Positions 1 to 7,927 of a DNA stretch of 59,521 nucleotides are shown one piece after another. The translations under genes and the position numbers were made by a program. The stretch spans positions 1 through 59,521 of the forward strand of contig CACGOM010000006.1 in assembly GCA_902574705.1 (NCBI GenBank). Direction: 5' to 3'. The DNA comes from an uncultured Pelagibacteraceae bacterium (GTDB lineage Bacteria; Pseudomonadota; Alphaproteobacteria; Pelagibacterales; Pelagibacteraceae). Positions within the stretch are counted from its first letter, which is position 1, and the number at the start of each line of letters is the position of its first letter. The notes under the pieces were generated by a model, which was not told where the DNA came from, did no database searches, and worked only from the letters and a program-made list of their open reading frames with translations.

Positions 1-878
1 AAAATAATCGAGGCATATTTTGGCGCGTCTTTAAACATATTTTGAGTAATTCTTTGATATGTTTGCATAAAAGTAAATACATCATCTTTACTCATAATTT
101 TAAGGTTTTTTCTCTTTTTTGAATTTAGTCTTAGTTTTTTTTCTTGTGTTAACCTCCATTGCTGTAAAATTTTAAAATTTTTCGCTTTTAAATAAATCAA
201 TGAATTTAAATTACGAAATATTTTTTTATACTCTTTTTGTAATTTTAAATTAACAAATTTTCTCCATCTTAAATTATAATCTTCGTATTTTTCTAATGAG
301 TTAATAGGTTTTCTTAGTTGAGAAATTTTTTGAACTTTGGCCCCAACACACCATCCTTCTAAAATCACTACATCAGGTTTTGACCTTATTTTGTACCAGT
401 TATTTTTAGACGATCTATCATCTATAGATTTATCAAACTTTGGAACACTAGTTTTTGTAAATTTATTTTTTTTAACGTTTGTAAAAAACTTTGAAATTAT
501 TTTGGTGTCATGAGTGCCTGGAACACCTCTTATTATAAGTAAAGGATGTATTTTTTTTGACAGTTTTGATCTTTCTTTTCTTGTTTTATAAAAATCGTCA
601 ATTGAAATCTTAAATACTTTTAAATTAAAGTATTTAGTTAATATTATGGTGACAATTGACGTTACTGTAGTTTTGCCGGTACCTTGCCCGCCTGCTAAAC
701 CTAAAATAAAAGGTTTTTTTTTATTTATTTTTGATTTTATCCAAAAACAAAGAGGAATTAAAAATTTCTTTAACATCCTTTCTTTGTTTTTAAATTTATT
801 TTCTTTTGTTTCTTGTGAAAAAATATATTTAAAACAATCAGATTTTGTCTTTATATAACAGTGTTCTACAGATTTCAT
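1..878 (-). CDS. D-glycerate 3-kinase-like P-loop kinase (3' end cut by window edge)
   Basis: I translated this from the minus strand, starting at the ATG at 876-878; the frame stays open to the left edge, giving about 292 residues with no stop. A Walker A loop reading GLAGGQGTGKTT lies at about residues 60-71. It is followed by ISIDDFYKTRKER, RGVPGTHD, PKFDKSIDDR, ILEGWCVG and, near the visible end, FMQTYQRIT. This order of motifs is that of the glycerate kinase (GLYK) / YGGR-type P-loop kinase family, which phosphorylates D-glycerate to 3-phosphoglycerate or a related small acid. The C-terminus lies outside the window. Assignment to the family is good; the exact substrate is inferred. Confidence 0.8.
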   Translation of the reverse strand, partial: MKSVEHCYIKTKSDCFKYIFSQETKENKFKNKERMLKKFLIPLCFWIKSKINKKKPFILGLAGGQGTGKTTVTSIVTIILTKYFNLKVFKISIDDFYKTRKERSKLSKKIHPLLIIRGVPGTHDTKIISKFFTNVKKNKFTKTSVPKFDKSIDDRSSKNNWYKIRSKPDVVILEGWCVGAKVQKISQLRKPINSLEKYEDYNLRWRKFVNLKLQKEYKKIFRNLNSLIYLKAKNFKILQQWRLTQEKKLRLNSKKRKNLKIMSKDDVFTFMQTYQRITQNMFKDAPKYASII

Positions 879-885
879 AATACGA

Positions 886-1251
886 TTATTTTTTTTGATC
901 TAATGGATGATTATTGCCATCGTTTACTGAAATATTTTCATATTCAAAAGGATCAACTCCCTCTATACAAGCTATATTAATCATATGAATTTTTGGATTA
1001 ATTCTTGGTCTTGTGTGTGTAAATATTCCACAGATTGAGCAAAAATAATGCTTAGCTGTATTTGTATAGTATTGATATAAAGTTAATTTATCTTCACCCT
1101 TTATAATTTTCATATCGTTTTCACCTACTGGGGACATTACATATCCCTTTCTTTTACATATCGAACAATTACATCTCATCACCTTTTCAAATTTTTCTGG
1201 TACATTTACTTCAGCTTCAACTGCTCCGCAATGACAAGATAGTTTTTTCAT
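886..1251 (-). CDS. GFA-family (glutathione-dependent formaldehyde-activating enzyme-like) zinc protein
   Basis: This 121-residue protein carries the cysteine pattern of the GFA/CENP-V fold: C6 and C8, then C27, C29 and C32, then a C71-x2-C74 pair, with a further C95. The family binds two zinc ions and includes the Gfa protein that helps couple formaldehyde to glutathione, but most members have no proven substrate. No signal peptide is visible, so it should be cytoplasmic. It lies 7 nt upstream of the glycerate-kinase-like gene and 9 nt downstream of the SOUL gene on the same strand, so the three may be cotranscribed. I call the family only; a formaldehyde role is not shown. Confidence 0.8.
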   Translation of the reverse strand: MKKLSCHCGAVEAEVNVPEKFEKVMRCNCSICKRKGYVMSPVGENDMKIIKGEDKLTLYQYYTNTAKHYFCSICGIFTHTRPRINPKIHMINIACIEGVDPFEYENISVNDGNNHPLDQKK

Positions 1252-1260
1252 AGTTTCTCC

Positions 1261-1818
1261 TTAAGTATTTTTTTTAATTTCAAACATTACCTCATTTCTT
1301 CTTAACATAGGTAGAGTAAATGGTGAATTGTATGTTGCTCTTATAGGTGGGCTTAATATTAATATTTTATCTTTTTTTAATTGATTTTCTAAAATTTTTT
1401 TATGTTTTATAAAATTTTTATCAGACGCTCTACCTGAATAAGTAATGGCAGCAAAGTAACCCCCTTTCATATTTAAAACTTTCACTTCCGAATTAGAAGG
1501 GCTTGGCACATTATTTTCGTCAAATTCTGATGGTAAATAAAATTGCATTGTCATATTGCCATTTTTTTCTATTTGAGTAACGGGTGCTGTCATTTTAATT
1601 TCTTGATTTTTTTCATTACTTCCAGAAATGTAGTTAAACAATTTTCTAAAGCTGCTATTTTGATTAGAAGTTTCTGTTTCAATAACTAAACGATCAGAAT
1701 ATTTTCTAATTTCATAAACTTCATTTACATCTATTGTTTCATATTTTAGTTGCTCAGTGGCCATAGAGTTAGAAACTATAATTAAATTGAAGATAATAAC
1801 TGTTAAAATTTTTTTCAT
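1261..1818 (-). CDS. SOUL-family heme-binding-like protein, exported
   Basis: The 185-residue product begins with a hydrophobic signal peptide of about 20 residues ending near NSMA. The mature part shows the SOUL family pattern: YEIRKY near the start, FRKLFNYISGSN, IKMTAPV, and PFTLPMLRRNEV at the C-terminus. SOUL/HBP proteins bind heme or tetrapyrroles in eukaryotes; bacterial members are mostly uncharacterised. An envelope location follows from the signal peptide. It is the first gene of a probable three-gene minus-strand unit and is divergent from umuD across a 173-nt region. Confidence is high for the family and low for any exact ligand. Confidence 0.85.
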   Translation of the reverse strand: MKKILTVIIFNLIIVSNSMATEQLKYETIDVNEVYEIRKYSDRLVIETETSNQNSSFRKLFNYISGSNEKNQEIKMTAPVTQIEKNGNMTMQFYLPSEFDENNVPSPSNSEVKVLNMKGGYFAAITYSGRASDKNFIKHKKILENQLKKDKILILSPPIRATYNSPFTLPMLRRNEVMFEIKKNT

Positions 1819-1890
1819 TTTAATATGTTTTTAAACTATCCTTGGTTTAAGTTATCCACAATAGCACAATATGTAGTTCAGATGTTCACG

Positions 1891-1912
1891 TTTTGATTCA
1901 CTTTTGATTCAC
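1891..1912. repeat. Tandem 11-bp direct repeat in the SOUL/umuD intergenic region
   Basis: TTTTGATTCAC occurs twice back to back at 1891-1901 and 1902-1912, about 25 bp upstream of the umuD -35 hexamer. It could be a regulator site or a chance duplication; no known motif is recognised. Confidence 0.6.
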
Positions 1913-1936
1913 TTACAGACTCAAAATACAACCTAA

Positions 1937-1965
1937 TTGACACTAGTGGATAACTTCTGTAATAG
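1937..1965 (+). promoter_or_regulatory. Sigma70-type promoter of umuDC
   Basis: A perfect -35 TTGACA at 1937-1942 is separated by 17 bp from TAATAG at 1960-1965. This predicts a transcription start near 1972, about 20 nt before the umuD ATG. The SOS box lies directly at the predicted start, as expected for LexA-type repression. Confidence 0.6.
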
Positions 1966-1972
1966 TATAAGA

Positions 1973-1987
1973 GAACAAAATAAGAAC
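1973..1987 (+). promoter_or_regulatory. Putative LexA (SOS) box of alphaproteobacterial type
   Basis: GAACAAAATAAGAAC is an exact GAAC-N7-GAAC, the reverse complement of the GTTC-N7-GTTC direct repeat established as the alphaproteobacterial LexA site. It overlaps the predicted transcription start of umuDC and ends 4 nt before the ATG. Its position in front of a textbook SOS target makes a chance match unlikely. Confidence 0.7.
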
Positions 1988-1991
1988 ATTT

Positions 1992-2387
1992 ATGAAACTA
2001 ACAATACCATACTATTTACATAAGGCTGGCGCGGGTTTTCCATCGCCTGCAACGGATTATATAGAAGAGGATATAGATTTAAATATTCATCTAATCAAAA
2101 ATGTTCCTGCAACTTTCATTATTAGAGTTCAGGGAAAATCAATGATTGATGTAGGGATTAATGATGGAGATTTATTAGTTGTTGATAAAAGTTTAACACC
2201 GAGAGATTTTTCAACTGTCATTGCAAATGTTCATGACGAACTTGTAGTTAAAACTTTGGTTCAAGAAAGAGATAAAAAATTTTTAACATCAGGCTCTAAA
2301 AATTTCAACGATCGGATTTTAATTAATGAAGAAGAAGATATTTTTATATGGGGAGTAGTTACTTATGTCATCCATTCAGTATACTAA
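1992..2387 (+). CDS. umuD: UmuD, self-cleaving S24-family subunit of DNA polymerase V
   Basis: The 131-residue protein matches UmuD across its length. The autocleavage region reads AGAGFPSPA, placing the scissile bond at about Ala14-Gly15. The catalytic serine is S50 in GKSMID and the general-base lysine is K87 in ELVVKTL, the Ser-Lys dyad of the LexA/S24 family. After RecA-stimulated cleavage UmuD' joins UmuC to form the translesion polymerase Pol V. It overlaps umuC by 23 nt, so the pair is translationally coupled. A strong promoter and an SOS box lie immediately upstream. No Shine-Dalgarno is obvious. The N-terminal arm before the cleavage site is short compared with E. coli. Confidence 0.93.
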   Translation: MKLTIPYYLHKAGAGFPSPATDYIEEDIDLNIHLIKNVPATFIIRVQGKSMIDVGINDGDLLVVDKSLTPRDFSTVIANVHDELVVKTLVQERDKKFLTSGSKNFNDRILINEEEDIFIWGVVTYVIHSVY

Positions 2388-3642
2388 AAAAATAGCATTA
2401 GTTGATTGTAATTCTTTCTATGTTTCTTGTGAAAGATTATTTAATCCTAAAATAAGAAAAAAACCTGTTGTTGTTTTATCGAATAATGATGGCTGTATTA
2501 TTTCAAGATCCAACGAAGCAAAAGCTTTAGGTATTAAAATGGGTGAACCTTATTTTAAGGGCAAAGATATTATCATAAAAAATAATGTACAAGTTTTTTC
2601 ATCTAACTATTCATTATATGGAGATATCTCAAGAAGAGTTATGAGAACTCTAAAAAGATTTAATTCTGATATTGAGATTTATTCAATTGATGAAGCTTTT
2701 TTAGATTTGTCTAATTTTACCGATGAGGAAGTAGAGAAAGTTGGAAAAGAAATCAGAGCTACAGTTTTACAGTGGACAGGAATACCAACTAGTATTGGAA
2801 TTGCCAAAACAAAAACTTTAAGTAAAGTTGCAAATCATATTGCAAAAAAAACACAATCAGGAGTAACTAGTTTAATTGGAATTGAAAATATTGATCCAAT
2901 TTTAGAAAAAGTTGAAATTAATGATGTTTGGGGAGTTGGCAAACAATTAACTAAATTTTATCAAAAGCACGGAATTTATAACGCCAAACAACTTAAAAAT
3001 AAATCAAACACTTGGATTAAAAAAAGTTCAAATGTTTTGAGTTCAAGAACAGCTATGGAGTTACGGGGAATTCCTTGTATTGATCTTGAGACTACAACAT
3101 CAAAAAGAAAAAGTTGTGTAGTATCAAGATCATTTGGAAAAAGAGTAGAAAAATTTCAAGAACTAAGGGAAGCGGTTGCAAATTATTGTTTGAATGCATC
3201 TGAAAAAATCAGATCAGAGTCTTTGGTTGCAAAAGCAATCACGGTGTTTGTTAGAACAAGTCCTTTTCAAAGAAACTTTGGTTACTATTCAAATTCGAAA
3301 ACAGTAGATTTTCCAATTGCAACAAATAATAGTATTGAAACTGTTAAAGTTGCAATGTCAATTTTAGATAGTATTTTTAAAAATGGATATCGTTATCAAA
3401 AAGCAGGCGTGATGCTTACAGGCCTATCAAATGCAGAGGGAAAGAAAAATTTATTTTCATCTGAAAAGGATGAAAAGATAAATAGTTTAATGAGATCAAT
3501 TGATAACACTAATTACAGATATGGAAGATCAACTTTAAGTCTTGCAAGTGCAGGTGTTCAAAAAAGATGGAACATGAGAAGGCAATACTCTTCTAAAATA
3601 GATACGGCTGATTTTTATTGCCTGCCCACAATTAGAGCTTAA
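2365..3642 (+). CDS. umuC: UmuC, Y-family translesion DNA polymerase V catalytic subunit
   Basis: This 425-residue Y-family polymerase has the usual UmuC length. The first metal-binding aspartate is D14 in LVDCNSFYVSCER, and the palm acidic pair D109-E110 sits in YSIDEAFLDL. A helix-hairpin-helix region follows (GIPTSIGIAKTKTLSKVA, then DVWGVGKQL). The little-finger and C-terminal domains run to the end without interruption. It copies past damaged bases with low fidelity, together with UmuD' and RecA. It starts inside umuD and is the last gene of the operon. The next genes converge on it, with only 1 nt before a small minus-strand ORF, so no separate terminator is visible. Confidence 0.95.
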   Translation: MSSIQYTKKIALVDCNSFYVSCERLFNPKIRKKPVVVLSNNDGCIISRSNEAKALGIKMGEPYFKGKDIIIKNNVQVFSSNYSLYGDISRRVMRTLKRFNSDIEIYSIDEAFLDLSNFTDEEVEKVGKEIRATVLQWTGIPTSIGIAKTKTLSKVANHIAKKTQSGVTSLIGIENIDPILEKVEINDVWGVGKQLTKFYQKHGIYNAKQLKNKSNTWIKKSSNVLSSRTAMELRGIPCIDLETTTSKRKSCVVSRSFGKRVEKFQELREAVANYCLNASEKIRSESLVAKAITVFVRTSPFQRNFGYYSNSKTVDFPIATNNSIETVKVAMSILDSIFKNGYRYQKAGVMLTGLSNAEGKKNLFSSEKDEKINSLMRSIDNTNYRYGRSTLSLASAGVQKRWNMRRQYSSKIDTADFYCLPTIRA

Positions 3643-3643
3643 A

Positions 3644-3793
3644 TTATTGACCAAAAGCTACCTGGCTAGAATAGTGAACATAACATCCATCTTTATTTTT
3701 ATTAGTACATTCTTTCATAGCTTTTTCAGTTAAACTTTCTTTATCCAAACCTCTAAGTTTAATTAAAACATTTTTATTAATTTTATTTTTCAC
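3644..3793 (-). CDS. Small two-cysteine ORF, 49 aa, unknown
   Basis: A minus-strand frame with a GTG start at 3791-3793 overlaps the stop of the lyase-like gene by 4 nt (GTGA arrangement), which suggests translational coupling. It ends 1 nt from the umuC stop. The product is lysine-rich and contains two cysteines in the stretch KECTNKNKDGCYVHYSS, which resembles the C-terminal part of a small exported protein. An in-frame stop lies three codons before the GTG, so it cannot extend further. I do not recognise the family. It could be a real small protein or a decayed remnant. Confidence 0.4.
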   Translation of the reverse strand: MKNKINKNVLIKLRGLDKESLTEKAMKECTNKNKDGCYVHYSSQVAFGQ

Positions 3794-4534
3794 AATTTCT
3801 TATTTTTTATTACAAGATTGCTATACGAATAACTTGTTGTACCAGTCTCTCCTATTCTGTAAATTCCAATTTTAATATATGGTTTACTAGGTCCATAAGG
3901 TCCATCAGTTTTTTTTGATGATAGAGGGACATTTAAATGTTGAAGAATAAAAACATTATTAAGATAATATTTAATCGACAAATTTTTAGCGTTTTTTTTC
4001 ATATTTTATATCTGCCTTAAATTTATATTTTTTACCTGTTTCTAAATATAAATATTTTATCATTTTACAATTTTCTGGGGAACACTCTCCTTTCGGAAAC
4101 TTATGTTTTATTTTCCAATCTCCTCCAACTCCAATCCACGAAGGTGGTGCGCCTTTGTTACGACCATCGTGTATTTGAAAAATTGTAGTTCTAGCAGATG
4201 GTGCACCTTCAACTATTAAATCAGTTTCAAAGATTGTATGTCCAACTGGCAATCTATGAGTAATTTCCTGTCTACCTGAATAAGGATATCCTCCGGCAGG
4301 TTTTTTATCAGTTGGACAGCTACCCACATCTCCTTTATCAAGTTTAAAAACTACGCTCTCAAGTTTAAACTCTCTTTTATTATAACTTTTTTTTGGTTTA
4401 CCATTGATAACCAATGACTCTTTATCAGCAATACCACAAGAAATTTTCCATTTGTTTTTTATTTTCCATTCATCAGCAAAGCTTTGTAAATTAAAAAATA
4501 AACTTAAAAATATTAAATATAATATTTTCTTCAT
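3790..4534 (-). CDS. Heparin-lyase-I-like polysaccharide lyase, frameshifted as written
   Basis: As written, two overlapping frames encode one protein. Residues 1-182 (start 4534) hold a signal peptide of about 20 residues ending SFA and a jelly-roll core with RQEITHRLP, FQIHDGRNKGAPPSWIG and GGDWKIKHKFP. Residues downstream, in the next frame, supply the expected last strands ending KPYIKIGIYRIGE and a short tail. The switch point is a run of eight A on the coding strand (T at 3992-3999); deleting one A gives a continuous 247-residue protein. The pattern matches the polysaccharide lyase family related to heparin lyase I (Pfam Polysacc_lyase), so the product is probably exported and acts on an acidic glycan. 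Substrate is unknown. Whether the frameshift is real cannot be told from sequence alone. Confidence 0.7.
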
Positions 4535-4574
4535 TTGTCCTCATTATTGTTATAATTTTTTTCATTAATATTAT

Positions 4575-5933
4575 TTATTTACCATTTTTAATTGGATCAA
4601 ATAAAAGTTTTTTATAACCATATTTATATTTAGTATTATTATAATGAAGTGAGTTAAGAACCACTATTCTTGAATTTTCCATATCAATTAAAATGGCTTG
4701 ACCACCATAGCCATTCATGCCGAAGACAATCTTATCTTTTAATCCTGGATAATCAAAATGAAACTGACCTCCATAAGTTTTGGAACGATTAAATCCAGGT
4801 TCGGTTCTTTCTTTGGTTAAATTTTTAGGTATTCTTCTTTTATAAATTTCTTTTAAATATTTTCCAACACAAGTATCATTCTGATAATCATCCATTATGG
4901 CTTTTGCAATTCTAAGATAGTCAAATCTTGTTGCACTTATGTTTTGATGTCCATTTCCATTTTCTACTCGTCGACTAGTTTCACCATAAAGAATACTATG
5001 TTCGATCTTTACTTTATCATTGAAAATCTTGCTATAAAGTTTTTCATAGTCTTCACCAGTTTTAAATCTTATATAGTTAAAAATTAACTGAGTAACAAAT
5101 CCATTATAATTGTAAATATCCTTAGATTTTTTTGTATTTTTATTTCTAAAGTGTAAGCGCATAGTTGTTTCAATATCTTTATCTTCATAATTACCTAATG
5201 AACTGGTACCCCTCCCCGCAAATTCATCGACATATTTTTGATCTCCAGTATTCATATTCAAAAAATTAATTAATTTTTGATCATGATAAAGCGAATCTTT
5301 TATTACAGGCCAGTCATTTATTCTTGCATCAACTCCATCAATGTAGCCATCACATATAGCATGACCTAACATATAAGAAACTAGTGACTTGCTCATTGAC
5401 ATTGAATAGAATTTTGTTTCATTATCTAAAAACTCTCCTAGTCTTTCTTTAGGAGAAAATTCATCAATCAATACTTCACCATCTTGGTAATATAGATAAC
5501 TTAGGATACCTTTAGTTTTCATTTGTTTTTTTACATATTTATCTTCAATTAAGTTAAATTTAAAATCGTACGAATTATTTGTAGATTTAAACTCTTTGAA
5601 GCCTCTATCTTTGTGTGAGTATTTCCATAAATAATAAATTAGCGAGTCTCTATTTGGGTTAGAATCATAGGCAATATTAGTACCTGATAATTCTTTATTA
5701 TTTATCTTGATATCTAGATTGTTAGATCCCTGAAATTGATCGCATTTATTATAGTACCAAAGATTACTATATTTTGGTTCTTCTTTACATACTGGGTTTT
5801 GTTCCAAATTTAAATATTGATGATATCCATTATCAGAAAGCCACAGATTAAACTCATTAATTTTAAAACTCTCAGCAAATAGATTGCTTGAAGCTAATAA
5901 GTAAAATACACAAATGGATAATATTCTTTTCAT
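4575..5933 (-). CDS. Beta-lactamase-fold serine hydrolase, exported
   Basis: The 452-residue product starts with a signal peptide of about 20 residues ending LFA. A class-C beta-lactamase/DD-peptidase-type S-x-x-K motif is present as SMSK within FYSMSMSKSLVSYMLG, and a Y-x-N motif as YNYNG. The C-terminal part contains GGQFHFDYPG and GMNGYGGQAILID, which fit the third motif region and closing strands of this fold (6-aminohexanoate-dimer hydrolase/esterase-like branch). It should be a periplasmic esterase or amidase; real beta-lactamase activity is not implied. It lies 40 nt upstream of the lyase-like gene on the same strand, so both may form an exported-hydrolase unit. Confidence 0.8.
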   Translation of the reverse strand: MKRILSICVFYLLASSNLFAESFKINEFNLWLSDNGYHQYLNLEQNPVCKEEPKYSNLWYYNKCDQFQGSNNLDIKINNKELSGTNIAYDSNPNRDSLIYYLWKYSHKDRGFKEFKSTNNSYDFKFNLIEDKYVKKQMKTKGILSYLYYQDGEVLIDEFSPKERLGEFLDNETKFYSMSMSKSLVSYMLGHAICDGYIDGVDARINDWPVIKDSLYHDQKLINFLNMNTGDQKYVDEFAGRGTSSLGNYEDKDIETTMRLHFRNKNTKKSKDIYNYNGFVTQLIFNYIRFKTGEDYEKLYSKIFNDKVKIEHSILYGETSRRVENGNGHQNISATRFDYLRIAKAIMDDYQNDTCVGKYLKEIYKRRIPKNLTKERTEPGFNRSKTYGGQFHFDYPGLKDKIVFGMNGYGGQAILIDMENSRIVVLNSLHYNNTKYKYGYKKLLFDPIKNGK

Positions 5934-6031
5934 AGATTATGCTCCTTTTTTTGTTGTCCCTTTTTTTACAAGTGAGCACAACCACACTTAATTTAAAAAA
6001 ATAGTATCTTTTTTTGTTTTTTTTTAAAGAT

Positions 6032-6907
6032 TTAATTTGATTTAATTTCCTCTATATTTTTAATATTAGATAAAGAATCATTTAGTTCACTCATATTTTC
6101 TCTCTTTGAAATTGCTAAAACTGAAATTACTAAGGCTAAAACTGCTATTAAAGGAATTGAAGTTACATAACTTAGATTTTCAGAAATTAAAAATAGATAA
6201 ATTAAAAAGAATAAAATTGATCTAATAATCACATTTGTTTTAAAAACTGCTATAATAGATAGAGAATGCTTAACTAAATTAAAGAAACTCATTTTTGATG
6301 GACCAAAATATCTTTTTCCCCTTATTGATGGAATTGTAGATTTATTTTTTTCTACTTTTGCTAAAGATCCTGAAAAACTACTCCATGTAGCCTTTTCATT
6401 TATCATCTTTTCAACAGTTAATTTAGGTAAACAAGTATAATTTCCAAACTTAATTGATTGTCCAGTAAACATAAAAGTTATTAATTTATGAATGTTATAA
6501 AATGATTTAAACAAAATACCTTCAGATCTTTTAATTCTTTCACCTACTATTGGTTTTGAATTATCGTATTTTAAAAACTCAATAAATTTTTTAATTTCCT
6601 CTGGTCTATCTTCACCATCGCCATCCATTGGAATAATATAATCAAATTCTTCATTTTCAAAAATATATTTTAGTCCCGCCGCATTACACCTAGCGTGTCC
6701 TTTATTTTCTTTCATATTAATTAATTTGATTGATTTTATATTTTCAGTATTTGAATGATTAATTTCAACTTTATCTGTTGAAGAATCATTAATAATTATA
6801 ACAGAAAATTCTTTATCATTATTTAAAACTATAGAATTAATATCTACTAGTAATTTTGAAACTGACTCAAAATCATTGTAAACAGGAATTAAAATTTTAA
6901 TCTTCAT
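6032..6907 (-). CDS. Family 2 glycosyltransferase with C-terminal membrane anchor
   Basis: The 291-residue protein opens with ILIPVYNDFESV, the nucleotide-binding start of GT2 enzymes. The metal-binding D-x-D is D95-G-D97 in IIPMDGDGEDRP. A lipid-carrier or acceptor region with RSEGILFKSFYNIHK follows, then two hydrophobic helices around residues 225-265. Such proteins transfer a sugar from a nucleotide or to a polyprenyl phosphate at the inner face of the cytoplasmic membrane. The gene lies 15 nt downstream of the deaminase gene and a membrane GT39-type transferase lies one gene further upstream, which suggests a joint role in surface-glycan modification. Donor and acceptor sugars are unknown. 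Confidence 0.85.
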   Translation of the reverse strand: MKIKILIPVYNDFESVSKLLVDINSIVLNNDKEFSVIIINDSSTDKVEINHSNTENIKSIKLINMKENKGHARCNAAGLKYIFENEEFDYIIPMDGDGEDRPEEIKKFIEFLKYDNSKPIVGERIKRSEGILFKSFYNIHKLITFMFTGQSIKFGNYTCLPKLTVEKMINEKATWSSFSGSLAKVEKNKSTIPSIRGKRYFGPSKMSFFNLVKHSLSIIAVFKTNVIIRSILFFLIYLFLISENLSYVTSIPLIAVLALVISVLAISKRENMSELNDSLSNIKNIEEIKSN

Positions 6908-6922
6908 CTGAAATATTTAGAA

Positions 6923-7924
6923 TTATATCTTACTTAACCAAATATTTTTACTTTTTTCGTCTAGGAATGATGATTTAAAAGAGTTTTTAATTAATATTTT
7001 TACATCCTCTAAACCCAAGTTTAGTGCTTTTGATGTTTCAACTAAATTTGAATTTAAATATCCTCCAAAATAAGCAGGATCATCAGAGTTTACCATTACC
7101 CTTAACTCTTTATCTAACATTTTTTTCAAATTATGATTTTCAAGTTTATCAAAAACACAAAGCTTTATATTTGATAAAGGACAAACTGTTAAAGGAATTT
7201 GATTTTTTTTAAGTAAGTCTACAAGTTTGTTGTCCTTTAAGCATTGCACGCCATGATCAATCCTTTTTACTTTAAGTAGCTTTAAACTATCCCAAATATA
7301 TTCTGGTGGACCCTCTTCTCCAGCGTGAGCAACTGTTAAAAATCCCTCCTTAATTGCTGTCTCAAATAAGTTTTTAAATTTTTTAGGTGGATTGCCTCTT
7401 TCTGATGAGTCTAAACCAACTGCTATAATTTTATCTTTATGTTTTAAAGCTTGATTTAAAATTTCAAAACAAGGTTCTTCATCCAAATGTCTTAAAAAAC
7501 ACATAATAATTTTTGAAGTAATATTAAATTCAGCATTTGCTTTTTTTAAAGCTCCGTATATCCCATTTATGATTGTATTAAATTCTATACCTCTTTCTGT
7601 GTGGGATTGTGGATCGAAAAAAATTTCGGTGTGTACAATATTATCTTTTTTACATCTTAAAATGTATTCCCATGTTAAATCAAAAAAATCTTCTTCTGTA
7701 ATCAATACATTTGAACCTTGATAATAAATTTTTAAAAAAGAGTCTAAATTTGAGAAATTATAAGCAGATCTTATTTCATCTACAGATTTAAATGGAATTT
7801 CAATTTTATTTCTTTTTGATAACTTAAACATCAGTTCGGGCTCTAAACTTCCTTCGATATGCAAATGCAATTCAGTCTTTGGAGTATTTTGTATATAATT
7901 TGTTATAATTTCTGTATCATTCAT
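6923..7924 (-). CDS. Adenosine/adenine deaminase
   Basis: The 333-residue protein is a metal-dependent amidohydrolase of the adenosine deaminase family. Zinc ligands H20 and H22 sit in ELHLHIEGS, H200 with catalytic E203 in VAHAGEEG, H224 in RIDHGV, and D281-D282 in NSDDPAYFGGY. It removes the 6-amino group of adenosine or adenine for purine salvage. The DDPAYFGGY stretch is more like the adenine-deaminase branch, so adenine is a real alternative substrate. It lies 3 nt downstream of a GT39-type membrane protein and 15 nt upstream of a glycosyltransferase, an odd setting for a salvage enzyme, probably reflecting tight packing. Confidence 0.9.
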   Translation of the reverse strand: MNDTEIITNYIQNTPKTELHLHIEGSLEPELMFKLSKRNKIEIPFKSVDEIRSAYNFSNLDSFLKIYYQGSNVLITEEDFFDLTWEYILRCKKDNIVHTEIFFDPQSHTERGIEFNTIINGIYGALKKANAEFNITSKIIMCFLRHLDEEPCFEILNQALKHKDKIIAVGLDSSERGNPPKKFKNLFETAIKEGFLTVAHAGEEGPPEYIWDSLKLLKVKRIDHGVQCLKDNKLVDLLKKNQIPLTVCPLSNIKLCVFDKLENHNLKKMLDKELRVMVNSDDPAYFGGYLNSNLVETSKALNLGLEDVKILIKNSFKSSFLDEKSKNIWLSKI

Positions 7925-7927
7925 CTT

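Noticed and set aside
646-858. Open plus-strand frame opposite the glycerate-kinase-like gene
   Set aside because: The opposite strand encodes a complete kinase motif series including the P-loop, so this is a shadow frame.
1876-1898. Second SOS half-site cluster GTTC near 1876-1887
   Set aside because: The two GTTC are only 4 bp apart and the 7-bp-spaced partner reads GATT, so it does not fit the LexA consensus.
4575-5933. True beta-lactamase (antibiotic resistance)
   Set aside because: Only the general fold motifs match; esterase/aminohexanoate-hydrolase-like relatives are far more common in this setting.
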